Part shown: positions 1 through 9,001 of the stretch, piece by piece
Layout of the letters: each line of letters opens with the position of its first letter
How positions within the stretch are numbered: position 1 is the first letter of the stretch
NCBI GenBank assembly: GCA_963821325.1
Contig: CAWGDC010000002.1
Location: 1-64,000, forward strand
Direction: 5' to 3'
Source of the DNA: PALSA-555 sp963821325
GTDB taxonomy: Bacteria; Actinomycetota; Acidimicrobiia; IMCC26256; PALSA-555
DNA: 64,000 nucleotides
Notes under the pieces: model-generated
Told to the model about the DNA's origin: nothing
Databases searched by the model: none
What the model saw: the letters and a program-made list of their open reading frames with translations, nothing else
Translations under genes and position numbers: made by a program

Positions 1-106
1 GATGGGATCGGCCTCGAACGATGAGCCGACCACGATGGGGATGACTTACTTGACTCACCCAGCCGGCGAGTAGTACACTCACCTCATCGCAGAGAGGCCG
101 CCGACC

Positions 107-1002
107 AACCTCATCGAAGCAGCCCGGTGTTTCGCCGACCCGGACGTGGCGATCGACTTCGTGGCGAACCCGGTGGCCTGACGGCACTGCCTGCCCGGTG
201 TGTGGCAGCCAGGAGCACTCCTACCTGAAGACCCGGCGGCTCTGGAAGTGCAAGGCCTGCAAGAAGCAGTACAGCGTCAAGGTGGGAACCATCTTTGAGG
301 ACTCGCCGATCCCGCTGTACAAGTGGCTCACCTCGATCTGGCTTCTCGCGAACTCGAAGAACGGCGTCTCAAGCCACAAGCTTGGCCGGGCGGTTGGGCT
401 CACCCAGAAGTCGGCGTGGTTCGTTCTTCAGCGCATCCGGCTCGCGATGCAGACCAAGTCGTTCGACCGCTTCACTGGCGAAGTCGCGGTTGACGAGACT
501 TTCATCGGCGGGAAGGCACGCAACATGCGCGCCAACGTCCGCGCCCAAAAGATCAGCGGTAGGGGAGCGACGCACAAGAGCGTCGTTCGCCGACGCCCTG
601 GAGCGCGGTGGCAAAGTCCGCGCCCAGGTGGTCGGCAGCACTAAGCGCCGTGTGCTCGAACGCCATATCAGTCGCCACGTTCTCACGGCGCGACGAATTA
701 CTCGGACGCTCGCAACAGCTATCGCCGGCTTTCCGAGAACTACGAGCACGCCATGATCGACCACGCGGTCCGCTATGTGGACGGCCGCGTCCACACGAAC
801 GGGATCGAGAACTTCTGGTCGTTGCTCAAGCGCGGCGCTGCACGGCACCTACGTCAGTGTCGGCCCCGAGCACTTGTTCCGCTATCTGGACGAGCGCGTG
901 TTTACCTTCAACGAGCGCCGCCTGGCGGACCTTGGCCGCTCCTCGGCGGTGCTCGCCGCGGTGGCGGGGAAGCGGCTCACCTGGGCTGAGTTGACGAGTT
1001 AG
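107..1002 (+). pseudogene. IS1595 family transposase, frameshifted
   Basis: Read through the shifts, this is a near full-length ISXO2-like DDE transposase of about 300 residues. The N-terminal segment NLIEAARCFADPDVAIDF continues into a zinc ribbon (CPVCGS, later CKACKKQY). A catalytic-domain segment has DETFIGGKARN, and the C-terminal block IDHAVRYVDGRVHTNGIENF is followed by LFRYLDERVFTFNERR. At least four frame changes are needed, near 172, 590, 683 and 835, and the start codon is unclear because a stop lies at 71-73. As read the gene cannot make a complete transposase. Each segment is well conserved, so the shifts are either recent or sequencing errors. Confidence 0.85.
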
Positions 1003-1310
1003 AATTTGCTCCTAGGAATCCGTGAACGCCGCCCGGGGACCAACCGCGACGGCGTTCACGTACTCCTGGTTGGCGGGCCTACACCCCGCTCGGTCATTTC
1101 ACCGATAAACCGCCTCTCCGGTCGTTGAGGGTCGGACGTTGGGACGGGCCCCCGCGGGTGACGCGGGGGCTCCGTCGTTCCTAAGCGTAGTGCCTCCTGG
1201 CGCAGCGCGACGTTTTCAGAAGATAAATCCCGGTGAGTCAGCGACTTATTGTCTGCGGCCCGGCCATCTGTCTGCTAGCCGTGCCTACCTCGGCGTGGTA
1301 CGGTTTAGCC
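1003..1310. other. Intergenic spacer with two hairpins
   Basis: No gene is seen between the transposase and the first cargo gene. Two inverted repeats stand out. One has an 11 bp stem (CGTGAACGCCG at 1021-1031 pairing with 1050-1060) around an 18-base loop. The other is a 9 bp GC stem (GCCCCCGCG at 1148-1156 pairing with 1162-1170) with a 5-base loop. The second resembles a terminator for the transposase but lacks a T-tract. They could also be internal sites of the element. Confidence 0.5.
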
Positions 1311-2097
1311 ATGGTTGACGAGCCCCGCGAACGATCCAGCATCCGGTTCCCGTACGGGGCCCTGAGCGATGCTGAGCAGGTCGCTCGCGGCGTGGCGGCG
1401 CATGGCCTCGACTGTGCCATTGACCAACTCGCGGCCGCCATGGGCCAGAACATGAGCGGGGCCTTCCGAAACAAGGTCCGCGACGGCGTCCATCTTCGGG
1501 GCCGTGGAAACAAGCCGTGGCCGAGTACTTCTCACCGACCTCGGGCTCCGCCTCGTCGACCCGCAGACAGAAGCTGACGCTCGGATCGACGCCTTTTTGC
1601 AGGTGCCTCTCTACGAACAGGTGTGCGAGAAGTTCCGAGGGAAGCGACTCCTATCGGATAAGGCGATGGAGGCCGAACTCACCAAGTTCGGGGTGAGCCC
1701 GAAGCAGGCGTCAAAGGCCAGACAGGCCATGTACCGCTCGGCCGACCAGGCCGGGTTTTTCCTTCACGGCCGGGACCGACTCGTTGAACCGCCTCGCCAG
1801 GCGGCTACTGTGAGCGAGGTGCGCCAGGTCTCCGACGCCGAAGTAGGGCACTTCGTGGACTGTGGGGAGCAGATCGCGGGCTTCGTTAGCGACCCGTTGA
1901 TCGTCGGTCTCTGGAAGCGGCTGCCGGACCCCGACAAGGGGACCTTCACGCCGGAGCAGCAAGCGGCGTGGCTCAATGCCGCAAAGGTCAACCTCCAGCT
2001 CTTGTACGGAGGGGTACCCTCGAACCGTGCTGAAACGTCGCGCACCGTCGAACTCAAGTCGGTCGGGGACACGATCGAAACCGACCCCGAAGCCTGA
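1311..2097 (+). pseudogene. Unknown cargo protein, one frameshift
   Basis: The first part starts at ATG 1311 (MVDEPRERSSIRFPYGAL) and reads to about 1485. The second part is open to 2097 in another frame and joins naturally as FRNKVR followed by SATASIFGAVETSRG. The joined protein is about 260 residues, soluble and without a signal peptide. The stretch DQLAAAMGQNMSGAFRNKV and the following LLTDLGLRLVDP look like a winged-helix or repeat module preceding a helical middle (AFLQVPLYEQVCEKF, then QAGFFLHGRDRLVEP). I do not recognise the family with certainty. It is the first gene behind the transposase and shares its direction, so it is probably a cargo gene. Either a real frameshift or a missing base near 1480 explains the break. 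Confidence 0.6.
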
Positions 2098-2197
2098 TGA
2101 GTTCGAGCGCTTTGAGCGGCTTGCCGAGGCCCTGGTCTCGGTCCCGAAGGACGAGATCAACCAGGAGCGCGCGAAAGCAAATGACAAGCGCCGCTAA
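2027..2197 (+). CDS. Small charged protein, overlapping cargo ORF
   Basis: A 56-residue reading frame begins at GTG 2027 inside the end of the preceding gene and runs 100 bases past its stop. Its informative part is the C-terminal half, DEFERFERLAEALVSVPKDE, an amphipathic charged helix. Short proteins with this kind of sequence are common as accessory ORFs next to mobile-element or phage genes. The 70-base overlap suggests translational coupling. No function can be assigned, and the exact start is uncertain. Confidence 0.5.
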   Translation: MLKRRAPSNSSRSGTRSKPTPKPDEFERFERLAEALVSVPKDEINQERAKANDKRR

Positions 2198-2447
2198 GAA
2201 GGCCCTTCCGCCCAGCCCTGCGGGGGGCTACCGTGGAACCGTTGTAGGCGAAGGGAGTGGGCACGTGGTACCGCTTGTGTCGTGGCTGCCAGCGGCGTTC
2301 AAGCTCATCGTCGCGTCCATTCGCCACCCCAATACCGACAAGGCCATCATCGTCAACTCTGACAAGTCGGTCGACATTGTGCCGGCGAACCAGGTCTCGG
2401 GCGTAGCTGTGGCGGCCGGAAACGATCGGGTGGCGGCCAGGGCCTGA
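2181..2447 (+). CDS. Small hypothetical protein
   Basis: This encodes 88 residues from ATG 2181, overlapping the end of the previous small gene by 17 bases. The sequence is a basic N-terminus, a hydrophobic stretch (VVPLVSWLPAAFKLIVASI) and a tail (DKAIIVNSDKSVDIVPANQV) with a beta-rich look. The hydrophobic segment may be a single membrane anchor or an amphipathic helix. It belongs to the co-directional cargo genes of the transposon. The family is not recognised. Confidence 0.5.
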   Translation: MTSAAKKALPPSPAGGYRGTVVGEGSGHVVPLVSWLPAAFKLIVASIRHPNTDKAIIVNSDKSVDIVPANQVSGVAVAAGNDRVAARA

Positions 2448-2465
2448 CGGGCGGGAGTAGCTGGG

Positions 2466-2696
2466 GTGGCGGGGGAGAAACAGCCGGTCGCTATTGCGCC
2501 GGCATCAAGGTGGTTCTCCCGCATCCTTGTGGTGCTGATCGGCATAACGGTCGGGACCTTCCTTGCATGGATCATCTTTGGTCTAAGCGTCCCGCACCCG
2601 TCGTCGTCGCAATCCAGCACGCTTGAGCAGGTCGAGAGGGCTTTCTTCGCTGGGTTCGGGTCACTCGTTGGCCTGATCGGCGGCAAGTTCTCGTAG
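2466..2696 (+). CDS. Small two-segment membrane protein
   Basis: A 76-residue protein starts at GTG 2466. A first membrane segment covers about residues 19-41 (ILVVLIGITVGTFLAWIIFG). A short polar serine-rich loop follows, then a shorter hydrophobic C-terminal stretch (AFFAGFGSLVGLIGG, about residues 60-74). It is the last gene before the right inverted repeat and lies 18 bases after the previous gene. The size and topology recall holin-like or small stress membrane proteins, but there is no specific signature. Confidence 0.5.
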   Translation: MAGEKQPVAIAPASRWFSRILVVLIGITVGTFLAWIIFGLSVPHPSSSQSSTLEQVERAFFAGFGSLVGLIGGKFS

Positions 2697-2781
2697 CGGC
2701 GCCATTCACTGACGACCCCGCTCGGCGCATGGACCCCGCATATCGGCGGGTGAGCCAAGTAAGTCGTTCCCCCCACGATCC

Positions 2782-3199
2782 CTATCCGCGGGGCCAGCGG
2801 CGCTCCACCCGATCCCGATACACCACGTCCACGAACGGTCCCCGCTTGCGGGACCGCGAGCTGGATCCGATGGATGTTCGTGGTCAGGTACGCCGCCATC
2901 TCCGGGCCCGTCAGATGCTGGTTGGCGATCGCAAACACCCGAAGCCGGCTCCTCACCAGGACCTCCTGGCTCTCGGCGTCGCGGATGATCCGCTCGTCTT
3001 TGGTCAGCGCCACCCAACCTGCCCGGTCGGCATCCCGGATCCAACGGGCATCCGAGACTTGCTCGTCCTCGCCGCCCGGGTACACGTCCGCCATCGTGTG
3101 CACGACAAGGCCGAGGCTTCGCAGCGCCTCGGGCACCATCCGACGCCCGAGGCTCCGATCGACGAAGAACTCAGGCGGCGGCGAGGATCTCGGCGGCAC
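2782..3199 (-). pseudogene. VapC45-like PIN toxin, frameshifted near C-terminus
   Basis: The GTG start at 3199 lies inside the antitoxin end, overlapping it by 29 bases. The protein begins PEFFVDRSLGRRMVPEALR, the usual start of PIN-like DUF5615/VapC45 proteins with an early acidic residue. It continues with DARWIRDADRAGWVALTKDE, containing the second acidic cluster typical of this nuclease fold. The reading frame then slips near 2850; the neighbouring frame supplies the expected tail GPFVDVVYRDRVERRWPRG and a stop at 2782-2784. Read through, it is about 138 residues, normal for the family. The predicted role is an RNase toxin neutralised by its upstream partner. The disrupted tail could be real inactivation or a base-calling indel. 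Confidence 0.75.
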
Positions 3200-3894
3200 G
3201 AGCGGCCCGCACGTCCTCGAGCGGGACGCCGAAATCCTCAGCCACGGCGCGCTCGCTCTCGCCCGCCTCGATCCGGCCAGTCACGTCGACCAGCCGGGCT
3301 GCGCCGTGGATGAAGATCGGCTGCCCAAAGGCCCGCTTCGGATCCGCCACCAACAGCGGCTCCTCCGTGATCGGCAACGATCACCTGCGCCGCCCACCCG
3401 GCGTCGTATTCGATGCGCTGCAGGTAGCGGTCGATCACATCGTGGAACACCCGCTGACCGGAGCGCACCACGGTCAGCAGCCCCAGCTGCTTGTCACCCT
3501 GCGAGCGGGCGTAATCGAAGAGCAGCTCCGCGCCATCCGTATGAAGGCGCCGCGACGCCAACGCGTGCTCGAGGCCAACCTCCGCGTCGAGGCGCTCCAA
3601 CGCCGGGCGGATCCGCTGCAACGGAAGCCCCGTCTCTCGAAACGCCGCCAAGACCATCCCCTCTGCCAGCCCGATGAACGGAATCGTCAACCGGTCCCCC
3701 GGGACGCTGGTCAGCAGCGCCGAGCCGCGCACCACCCGGCGACCAGCAGGGTGGCGCGTGTACCCGTGGACCCACGTGTCGAACGTCGAGCGCGGCACAC
3801 CCAGATACGACGAAGCCTCGGTCACGGTGTACAGCGGCTTGGCGAACCGGGCGTCGATGCGAGGCCAGGACAGGCTCCTCGGTCGGGGCGACAC
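3171..3894 (-). pseudogene. VapB45-like antitoxin (DUF433), frameshifted
   Basis: The GTG start at 3894 leads into a MerR-like DNA-binding region (LYTVTEASSYLGVPRSTFDT, residues about 21-40). A linker follows, then the C-terminal DUF433 segment FGQPIFIHGAARLVDVTGRI, which is in a different frame. The shift lies near 3375-3385. Read through, the protein is about 240 residues and ends in AARAAEILAAA. DUF433 proteins with this layout pair with PIN-like VapC45 toxins, and the overlapping toxin start fits such a module. Autoregulation from the region between 3895 and the divergent operon at 4010 is likely but not proven. Confidence 0.75.
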
Positions 3895-4009
3895 TCAAAC
3901 GGTACTGCTGGGGTGTGCCGAACAGACGGTGCTCGTCGCCCCGTCGCGGGCCGCACCGTGGCCGGTGTCACAGCGCTGGTGCATGATCTTCCCGAGGGAC
4001 GGGGTACTG

Positions 4010-5263
4010 GTGCGGGTTCGCATTCATCGTGGGGCAAACGAGATTGGGGGGAACTGCGTCGAGATCGCCGGCGCTGATGGGCGTCGGTTGGTGCAGGACC
4101 TGGGCCGCCCCCTCTGGGCGGGCTGGGACGACGAGGTAGACCTCCCAGCCGTTGCTGGACTGCGAGAACCAGACCCGTCACTCCTCGGCGTCGTGATCTC
4201 GCACCCCCACCTGGACCATTACGGCCTAGTTCGCAAGGTCGATTCGAGCGTGCCGATCTACACCGGTCGTGAGGCTGCAGCACTGGTCCAGGCCGCGTCG
4301 TTCTTCTCTTCAATGTCCGGCGGCCTTCATCCCGCGGGGTTCCTGGGGCATCGCGAGTCCTTCGAGCTCGGTCCCTTCCGAATCACGCCTTTTCTGAACG
4401 ACCACTCGGCCTTCGACGCGTACTCGCTGCTGATCGAGACTGATGGCCGACGACTCTTCTATACGGGGGACCTCCGCGCCCACGGCCGAAAGGCCGCGCT
4501 CTTCGAGCAGCTCCTCGAGCAACCACCAGCGGATGTTGAGGTGTTGTTGATGGAAGGCACACACGTCCGTCTCGACAACACGCATGACCAGGCTGTATTC
4601 GAGACCGAGGCGCAGCTCGAGGACCGCTTCGTCGAGCTCTGCCGCTCCACCAATGGTGCGGTCGTGGTGGCCGGATCAGCCCAAAACCTTGATCGGCTCG
4701 TGACCGTTTACCGCTCGGCCCGGCGGGCGGGCCGGGAGCTCGTGACCGACCTCTATGGCGCCACGGTGGCCGCGTCGACCCGCTCCACGATTCCCCAGCG
4801 GGGCTTTGAGGCACTGCGCGTCTTCGTGCCCCGCCGCCAGCGCGTCCTCGTGAAAGAGGCCGAAGAGTTCTGGCGAACGGAGCAGATCCGGCCCATCCGC
4901 GTCTACCCCGAAGAACTTGCCTGCGACCCTGGACGGTTCATCTTCCACATCCCGTCATCGACGCTTCGTGAACTGATGAGCGCGCGGGTGCTCGACCGCA
5001 GCGGTGTCGCCGCCTGGTCCATGTGGGACGGCTACCTACGCGGCCCGGCGGGCGAGACGCTCAAGCGGATGCTCGATGACCACGACATCGGCCTCGTCCA
5101 CGTCCACACCTCGGGCCACGCGTCAGTCACAGATCTGCAACGCCTCGTCGAGGCCTTCAAACCGAAACGCGTCGTTCCGATCCATTCCGAGGCAACGAGC
5201 CGTTTCGCTGAGCTGTTTCCAAATGTTGAACAGCATCCCGACGGTCAGTGGTGGGAGGTCTGA
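4010..5263 (+). CDS. MBL-fold beta-CASP hydrolase, RNase J-like
   Basis: This metallo-beta-lactamase-fold protein is 417 residues from GTG 4010, which has a GAGGG-type ribosome site; ATG 3983 is an alternative. The metal motif HPHLDH falls at residues 65-70. NDHS and YTGD (Asp about 154) supply further metal ligands. LLMEGTHV, a later HTSGHAS (His about 370) and VVPIHSE (His about 392) match the A, B and C motifs of beta-CASP nucleases such as RNase J. Most relatives with this set process RNA or DNA. It is the first gene of a tight operon, one base before the next start. It is shorter than true RNase J and lacks its C-terminal domain, so a housekeeping role is unlikely. Substrate unknown. Confidence 0.8.
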   Translation: MRVRIHRGANEIGGNCVEIAGADGRRLVQDLGRPLWAGWDDEVDLPAVAGLREPDPSLLGVVISHPHLDHYGLVRKVDSSVPIYTGREAAALVQAASFFSSMSGGLHPAGFLGHRESFELGPFRITPFLNDHSAFDAYSLLIETDGRRLFYTGDLRAHGRKAALFEQLLEQPPADVEVLLMEGTHVRLDNTHDQAVFETEAQLEDRFVELCRSTNGAVVVAGSAQNLDRLVTVYRSARRAGRELVTDLYGATVAASTRSTIPQRGFEALRVFVPRRQRVLVKEAEEFWRTEQIRPIRVYPEELACDPGRFIFHIPSSTLRELMSARVLDRSGVAAWSMWDGYLRGPAGETLKRMLDDHDIGLVHVHTSGHASVTDLQRLVEAFKPKRVVPIHSEATSRFAELFPNVEQHPDGQWWEV

Positions 5264-5264
5264 C

Positions 5265-7006
5265 GTGAGCCGTGAAGCGCGACTGGCGCTGCGTTCACGC
5301 CTCGAGGTTGACCCAGACGCGGACATGAGCACCTTGCGGACCGACACCGACAACCAACTGGCGGTCGGCCGTGGCGTATGGCGGCTGCTCTGGCGAGGCC
5401 AACTTGCCTGCGCGGTCGCTCAGGACGCCAGCCCTCCGACCACGCTGGGGGCCATGCTCGACGTCTTGGCGCTCCTTGAAGACGAAAATCCAACCCTGGT
5501 ACCAGCCGACCCGGATCAGGTCCATGTTCTCGTCGATCGACCACTCCCCGATCGCGATGCCGGAACCGAGGTGGCGCAGGCACTGCGCAGCCTTCGCAGC
5601 GCCATCGGCGGTGTCGACGCCCGCATCTGGTACCGCGGCAACGACACGCCCTGGGTCCAAGACACCGGTGCTCCGCCCGCATGGCCTGACAACGACCAGG
5701 TACGCGGCTGGGTACACGACCTGCTCTTACCGCGTCTGACCACGCAGCCTTGCGACTTCGCGCTGGACCTCGTCAGAGCCGTCGACGATCCGTCGCTACA
5801 TCTGTATCCGTCTGAGATCCGTCGCGACAAGTCCCCCCTCTGGGCGCTACGCCTGGACGGGCTCCAGATCGGCACGGTCGGAGCCTCGTCGGGGACGCTC
5901 GTAGTTGGCGCACCCGGAAAAGCTGATGACGGACCGGAACGGAAGGTGTTCAACGAAATTGCCGGGTGTGACGAGCTCGCATTCGCGCTCTATCCATCAA
6001 CCGACGAGCACAGCCTGGACGAGGCGGCCGACATCACTCGGCGGCTCATGAAGCGTTGGCGTAGTACCGAAGTGACCGGAGCCCCCGTCACCCATCGCTA
6101 CAAGCACGGAATAGGCATCGTCGACGAGCACGCGCTCGAAGCGCGTCTCCTCAAACGGCTCATCCGTCTTCCGGACTATCCGCAGGCTCACCTCGTGCGA
6201 AACGATGAGCAGGTAGCTCGAGGCAGTCAGTTCCCAACACTGTGGGCCCAAAAGGGGAAGGCGAAGTACCTGGATGCGATCCTCGCCGACGGCACGACCC
6301 CGCTCGCGATCGAACTCAAAGTGGCCACCGGCGGTCAAGGGCGCTACTACCGCCGTGCGCTCTACCAAGCCGTCCTGTACCGACATTTCATTCAGAACGC
6401 ACCCGATCTCGACCCGTGGTTCCGGGCAGCAGCGCTTGAACGCCGAGCCACCCGAGCGGTCGTTGGCATTCCGATACCTGTCCGATGGACTGGAACCTTC
6501 GAGACCGACCTGGGACTTCTCAAACGGGTCGCGCAACTCGTCGGCGTCGAAGTCATCGTCCTCGACGACCGCAAGACCCCCGACTGGACCACCCGTCCTT
6601 CGGGCGCCGAGCCCACCAGGCAGATCACCGAGCGGCTCAGCTGGAGTCTCGCCGGCGCTCTGGCCCACCGCTGGCCAAAGGCGCTCGGCCGGGTCGTGGA
6701 GCTTCACCGGGGCGGCGGACAGTACGACGAGATACAGCTCCAGCCTCACGACGATCGGCGTCTCGACACGCCCTCACGCCTACCGCGGATCTCGCTGAAC
6801 CGACTCGGTTCGGCATGGGTCTGGTCGCAGCTCGGCACCGACCGCTGGGTCTGGCGTGACATCTGGCGGCACCTCGCCGCAGGTGGTGACGTCGCCGACG
6901 CGGCCCGACTCATCGGCGTCACCGCGGGGCTTCCCGTCGAGGACGCGCCGAAGAAGGCCGAGCTTCAGCGAGCTGGTCTCGGCGTTCCTCGAAAAAAGAG
7001 AGGTGA
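5265..7006 (+). CDS. Unknown protein with PD-(D/E)XK nuclease signature
   Basis: The GTG start at 5265 has GGAGG just upstream and follows the previous stop by one base. About 580 residues follow. The first 300 match no family I know. Residues 335-372 look like a PD-(D/E)XK core: Asp337 in KYLDAILADG, then Glu350 and Lys352 in PLAIELKVA, then a helix with Gln368 (ALYQAVLYRHFIQ). This is the usual D-x12-E-x-K plus Q-helix arrangement. The C-terminus is uncertain. The clear coding signal fades near 6960, and the frame itself stays open to 7259, over the next gene. A one-base shift would end it at TGA 7004-7006, overlapping the GTG start of the next gene, or would fuse the two. Confidence 0.6.
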
Positions 7007-7935
7007 CCGATTCGGACGCATGGAGCTGGCGTTGCGCGTGGACCACCGGCGAGTACGCGCAGGAGGGTGCGCCCGGGTTGCAACACTTCGACAGTGTGCT
7101 CAGCCACTACGGCAACCAGCCTCAAGCGGACGGGATCCCGACCCTTGCCCGCATCTGGTGTGCTGTCCGCAACAACCAAGCGGAAGTCGCGATCGATCAA
7201 CAAAACCTGCGCGTCTGGATCTCAACGCCAGACGGTATCCAAGAAGCACGCCAGGGTGACGCGCGCGAGAGGGTCACCTTCGCCGCCGGCCGCGTCGGCG
7301 ACACCCCCAGCCACGATGGCCTTGGGTCTAAGGGGGTGACGGGCCTCGCCGCGTTCGAAGCCTTGCAAGCGACGTTCGCGGCCGCCCATGTCAACATGCC
7401 GCCGATCCCCACGCGGTTCGTCGCGGCGCTGACCCTTCAACACGAATGGCTCTGGACAACACGCCCGGTCCAAGCCGGGGACGTGTACATGTTCGACCGA
7501 TACCCCGACGAAGTGCTCATGGCGAACTCGGAGGGCTACGAGGTAGCGGACTACCTCGCGATATCCCATGGAGGTCACGGCGTGAACTCCTACTTCCTTA
7601 CCTATCAGCTCGTCACCCGCCGACTGGCCATCTTCGTCCAAGTGGGCTGGGGAGGCGCATACATGAGCGAGGAGAGCTCGCGCCGAGACGTCGCCGTCGC
7701 GTATCAAAGCATCGACTCGCTGCTGGCTGCAGCAGGTCCACTCATCGATGCGGACGCTGCACCGGGATCCCGACTCGTCGTCCTGGCGAGCCCGTCTCGA
7801 GGAGTGGGCGCAGCCGGATGGCTCGGACACAGACTCGGCGATCGCGAGGCGCGGACGGCATGGATCGACGATCACCGTTGCGATTCATCCTCTGCTACGG
7901 CACATGCCCGACAATTGATCCTTGAGAGTGCCTGA
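7003..7935 (+). CDS. Unknown protein in beta-CASP/ADP-ribosylglycohydrolase operon
   Basis: A 310-residue soluble protein begins at GTG 7003, preceded by an A-rich AAAAAAGAGAG stretch that may be its ribosome site. The same frame is open upstream to 6856 (FSELVSAFLEKREV looks coding), so it could instead be the C-terminal half of the previous protein after a frameshift. Visible features are a tryptophan-rich N-terminus (DAWSWRCAWTTGEY), a central aromatic part (LQHEWLWTTRPVQAGDVYMF) and a glycine-rich region (ISHGGHGVNSYFLTY). No catalytic motif or transmembrane segment is recognised. Its end overlaps the next gene by 8 bases, so co-expression is expected. Confidence 0.55.
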   Translation: MTDSDAWSWRCAWTTGEYAQEGAPGLQHFDSVLSHYGNQPQADGIPTLARIWCAVRNNQAEVAIDQQNLRVWISTPDGIQEARQGDARERVTFAAGRVGDTPSHDGLGSKGVTGLAAFEALQATFAAAHVNMPPIPTRFVAALTLQHEWLWTTRPVQAGDVYMFDRYPDEVLMANSEGYEVADYLAISHGGHGVNSYFLTYQLVTRRLAIFVQVGWGGAYMSEESSRRDVAVAYQSIDSLLAAAGPLIDADAAPGSRLVVLASPSRGVGAAGWLGHRLGDREARTAWIDDHRCDSSSATAHARQLILESA

Positions 7936-8998
7936 TCCAGTGAGGCGAGACGTCTCGGCGCGGGATCGAGTCCTGGGGTGCTTCCTGGGCGGCGCGATCG
8001 GCGACGCGCTGGGCGCACCGGTCGAGTTCCAGAGCCTTACTGAGATCCACCACGAGTTCGGCCCAGCGGGCCTCACCGGCTACGCACCCGCCTACGGGAA
8101 GCTGGGCGCGATCACCGACGACACCCAGATGACGCTCTTCACCGCAGAAGGCCTCATCCGGGCCAAAGCCCGCATGGCTGACCGAGGAATCTGCAACGTG
8201 GCCTGGATCGTTCACCGGGCCTACTGCCGATGGCTCGTCACCCAAGGTGGCCCCGACATCGAGGACCCCGACCTCGGGCCAGCGACTTCAGGCTGGCTGA
8301 TCACCAACCAGGAGCTTCACACCCGGCGCGCCCCGGGCACCACCTGCCTCTCGGCGCTCGAAACCCGCAAGCAAGGCTCACCCAGCAATCCGCTCAACCT
8401 GAGCAAGGGCTGCGGTGCCGTCATTCGAATGGCGCCAGTCGGCCTTGCGGGAGACGGCATCGACGCGTTCGAAATGGGTATCGAGCTGGCAGCGCTCACC
8501 CACGGGCACCCCAGCGGATACATCGCCGCCGGTGCATTCGCCGAAATCGTCCACCGCCTCACGCGTGGGTCGTCTTTGCTCAACGCGATCCATGAGACCC
8601 GCACCCGCCTCGCTGACACACCCGACGCAGAGGAGACACTTGCAGCGATCGATCGAGCAGTCGCCCTGCCCGGTGACGGTATGCCCGGACCTGAACGTCT
8701 CGAGAGCCTGGGGAGTGGATGGGTGGCCGAGGAAGCCCTTGCTATCGGCCTGTACTGCGTGCTCGTCGCCGCCGACGTACGTGGCGGCCTGCTGCTCGCG
8801 GTCAACCACGGTGGCGACAGTGACAGCACCGGTTCCATCGCCGGCAACCTTCTCGGCACGATCCACGGGATCCAGGCGCTCCCGCAGGACCTCCTGAGCG
8901 GTCTCGAATGCTGGGACCTCATCACCCGGGTCGCCGATGATTTCGCGGACGTGTTCATTGATGACAAACAGGCGTCCGAGCGCTACCCGACCTACTGA
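7928..8998 (+). CDS. ADP-ribosylglycohydrolase (DraG/ARH family)
   Basis: This enzyme removes ADP-ribose from modified proteins, nucleic acids or small molecules, using two Mg ions. The family marks are all present: GAIGDALGAPVEF near the N-terminus, ITDDTQMTLFTAEG with the TDDT metal ligands, LTHGHPSGY in the middle, and NHGGDSDSTGSIAGNLLG with the second metal-binding DSD. Length (about 355 residues) is normal for the family. Possible starts are GTG 7928 or GTG 7940. The first overlaps the previous stop at 7933-7935. Nothing suggests inactivation. In this operon it may reverse, or protect against, an ADP-ribosylation event; no ADP-ribosyltransferase is visible in the window. Confidence 0.88.
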   Translation: MPDPVRRDVSARDRVLGCFLGGAIGDALGAPVEFQSLTEIHHEFGPAGLTGYAPAYGKLGAITDDTQMTLFTAEGLIRAKARMADRGICNVAWIVHRAYCRWLVTQGGPDIEDPDLGPATSGWLITNQELHTRRAPGTTCLSALETRKQGSPSNPLNLSKGCGAVIRMAPVGLAGDGIDAFEMGIELAALTHGHPSGYIAAGAFAEIVHRLTRGSSLLNAIHETRTRLADTPDAEETLAAIDRAVALPGDGMPGPERLESLGSGWVAEEALAIGLYCVLVAADVRGGLLLAVNHGGDSDSTGSIAGNLLGTIHGIQALPQDLLSGLECWDLITRVADDFADVFIDDKQASERYPTY

Positions 8999-9001
8999 TA
9001 A

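Larger units (their letters stand above)
37..2772 (+). mobile_element. IS1595-type transposon with cargo genes
   Basis: A 2.7 kb unit is bounded by imperfect inverted repeats. The left tip is 37-60, starting GGGGATGACTTACTTG. The right tip is 2748-2772, reading GGGGAACGACTTACTTG on the minus strand. They match at about 22 of 25 positions. The heptamer CCACGAT lies directly outside both ends (30-36 and 2773-2779), as expected of a target duplication; IS1595 elements usually duplicate 8 bp, and one extra flanking base here differs. Inside are a transposase of IS1595/ISXO2 type and four small genes in the same orientation. Members of this family with passenger genes are known. The element lies only about 10 bp beyond the stop codon of a toxin gene. 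The ends and the transposase are seen directly; grouping the other genes as cargo is inference. Confidence 0.75.
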
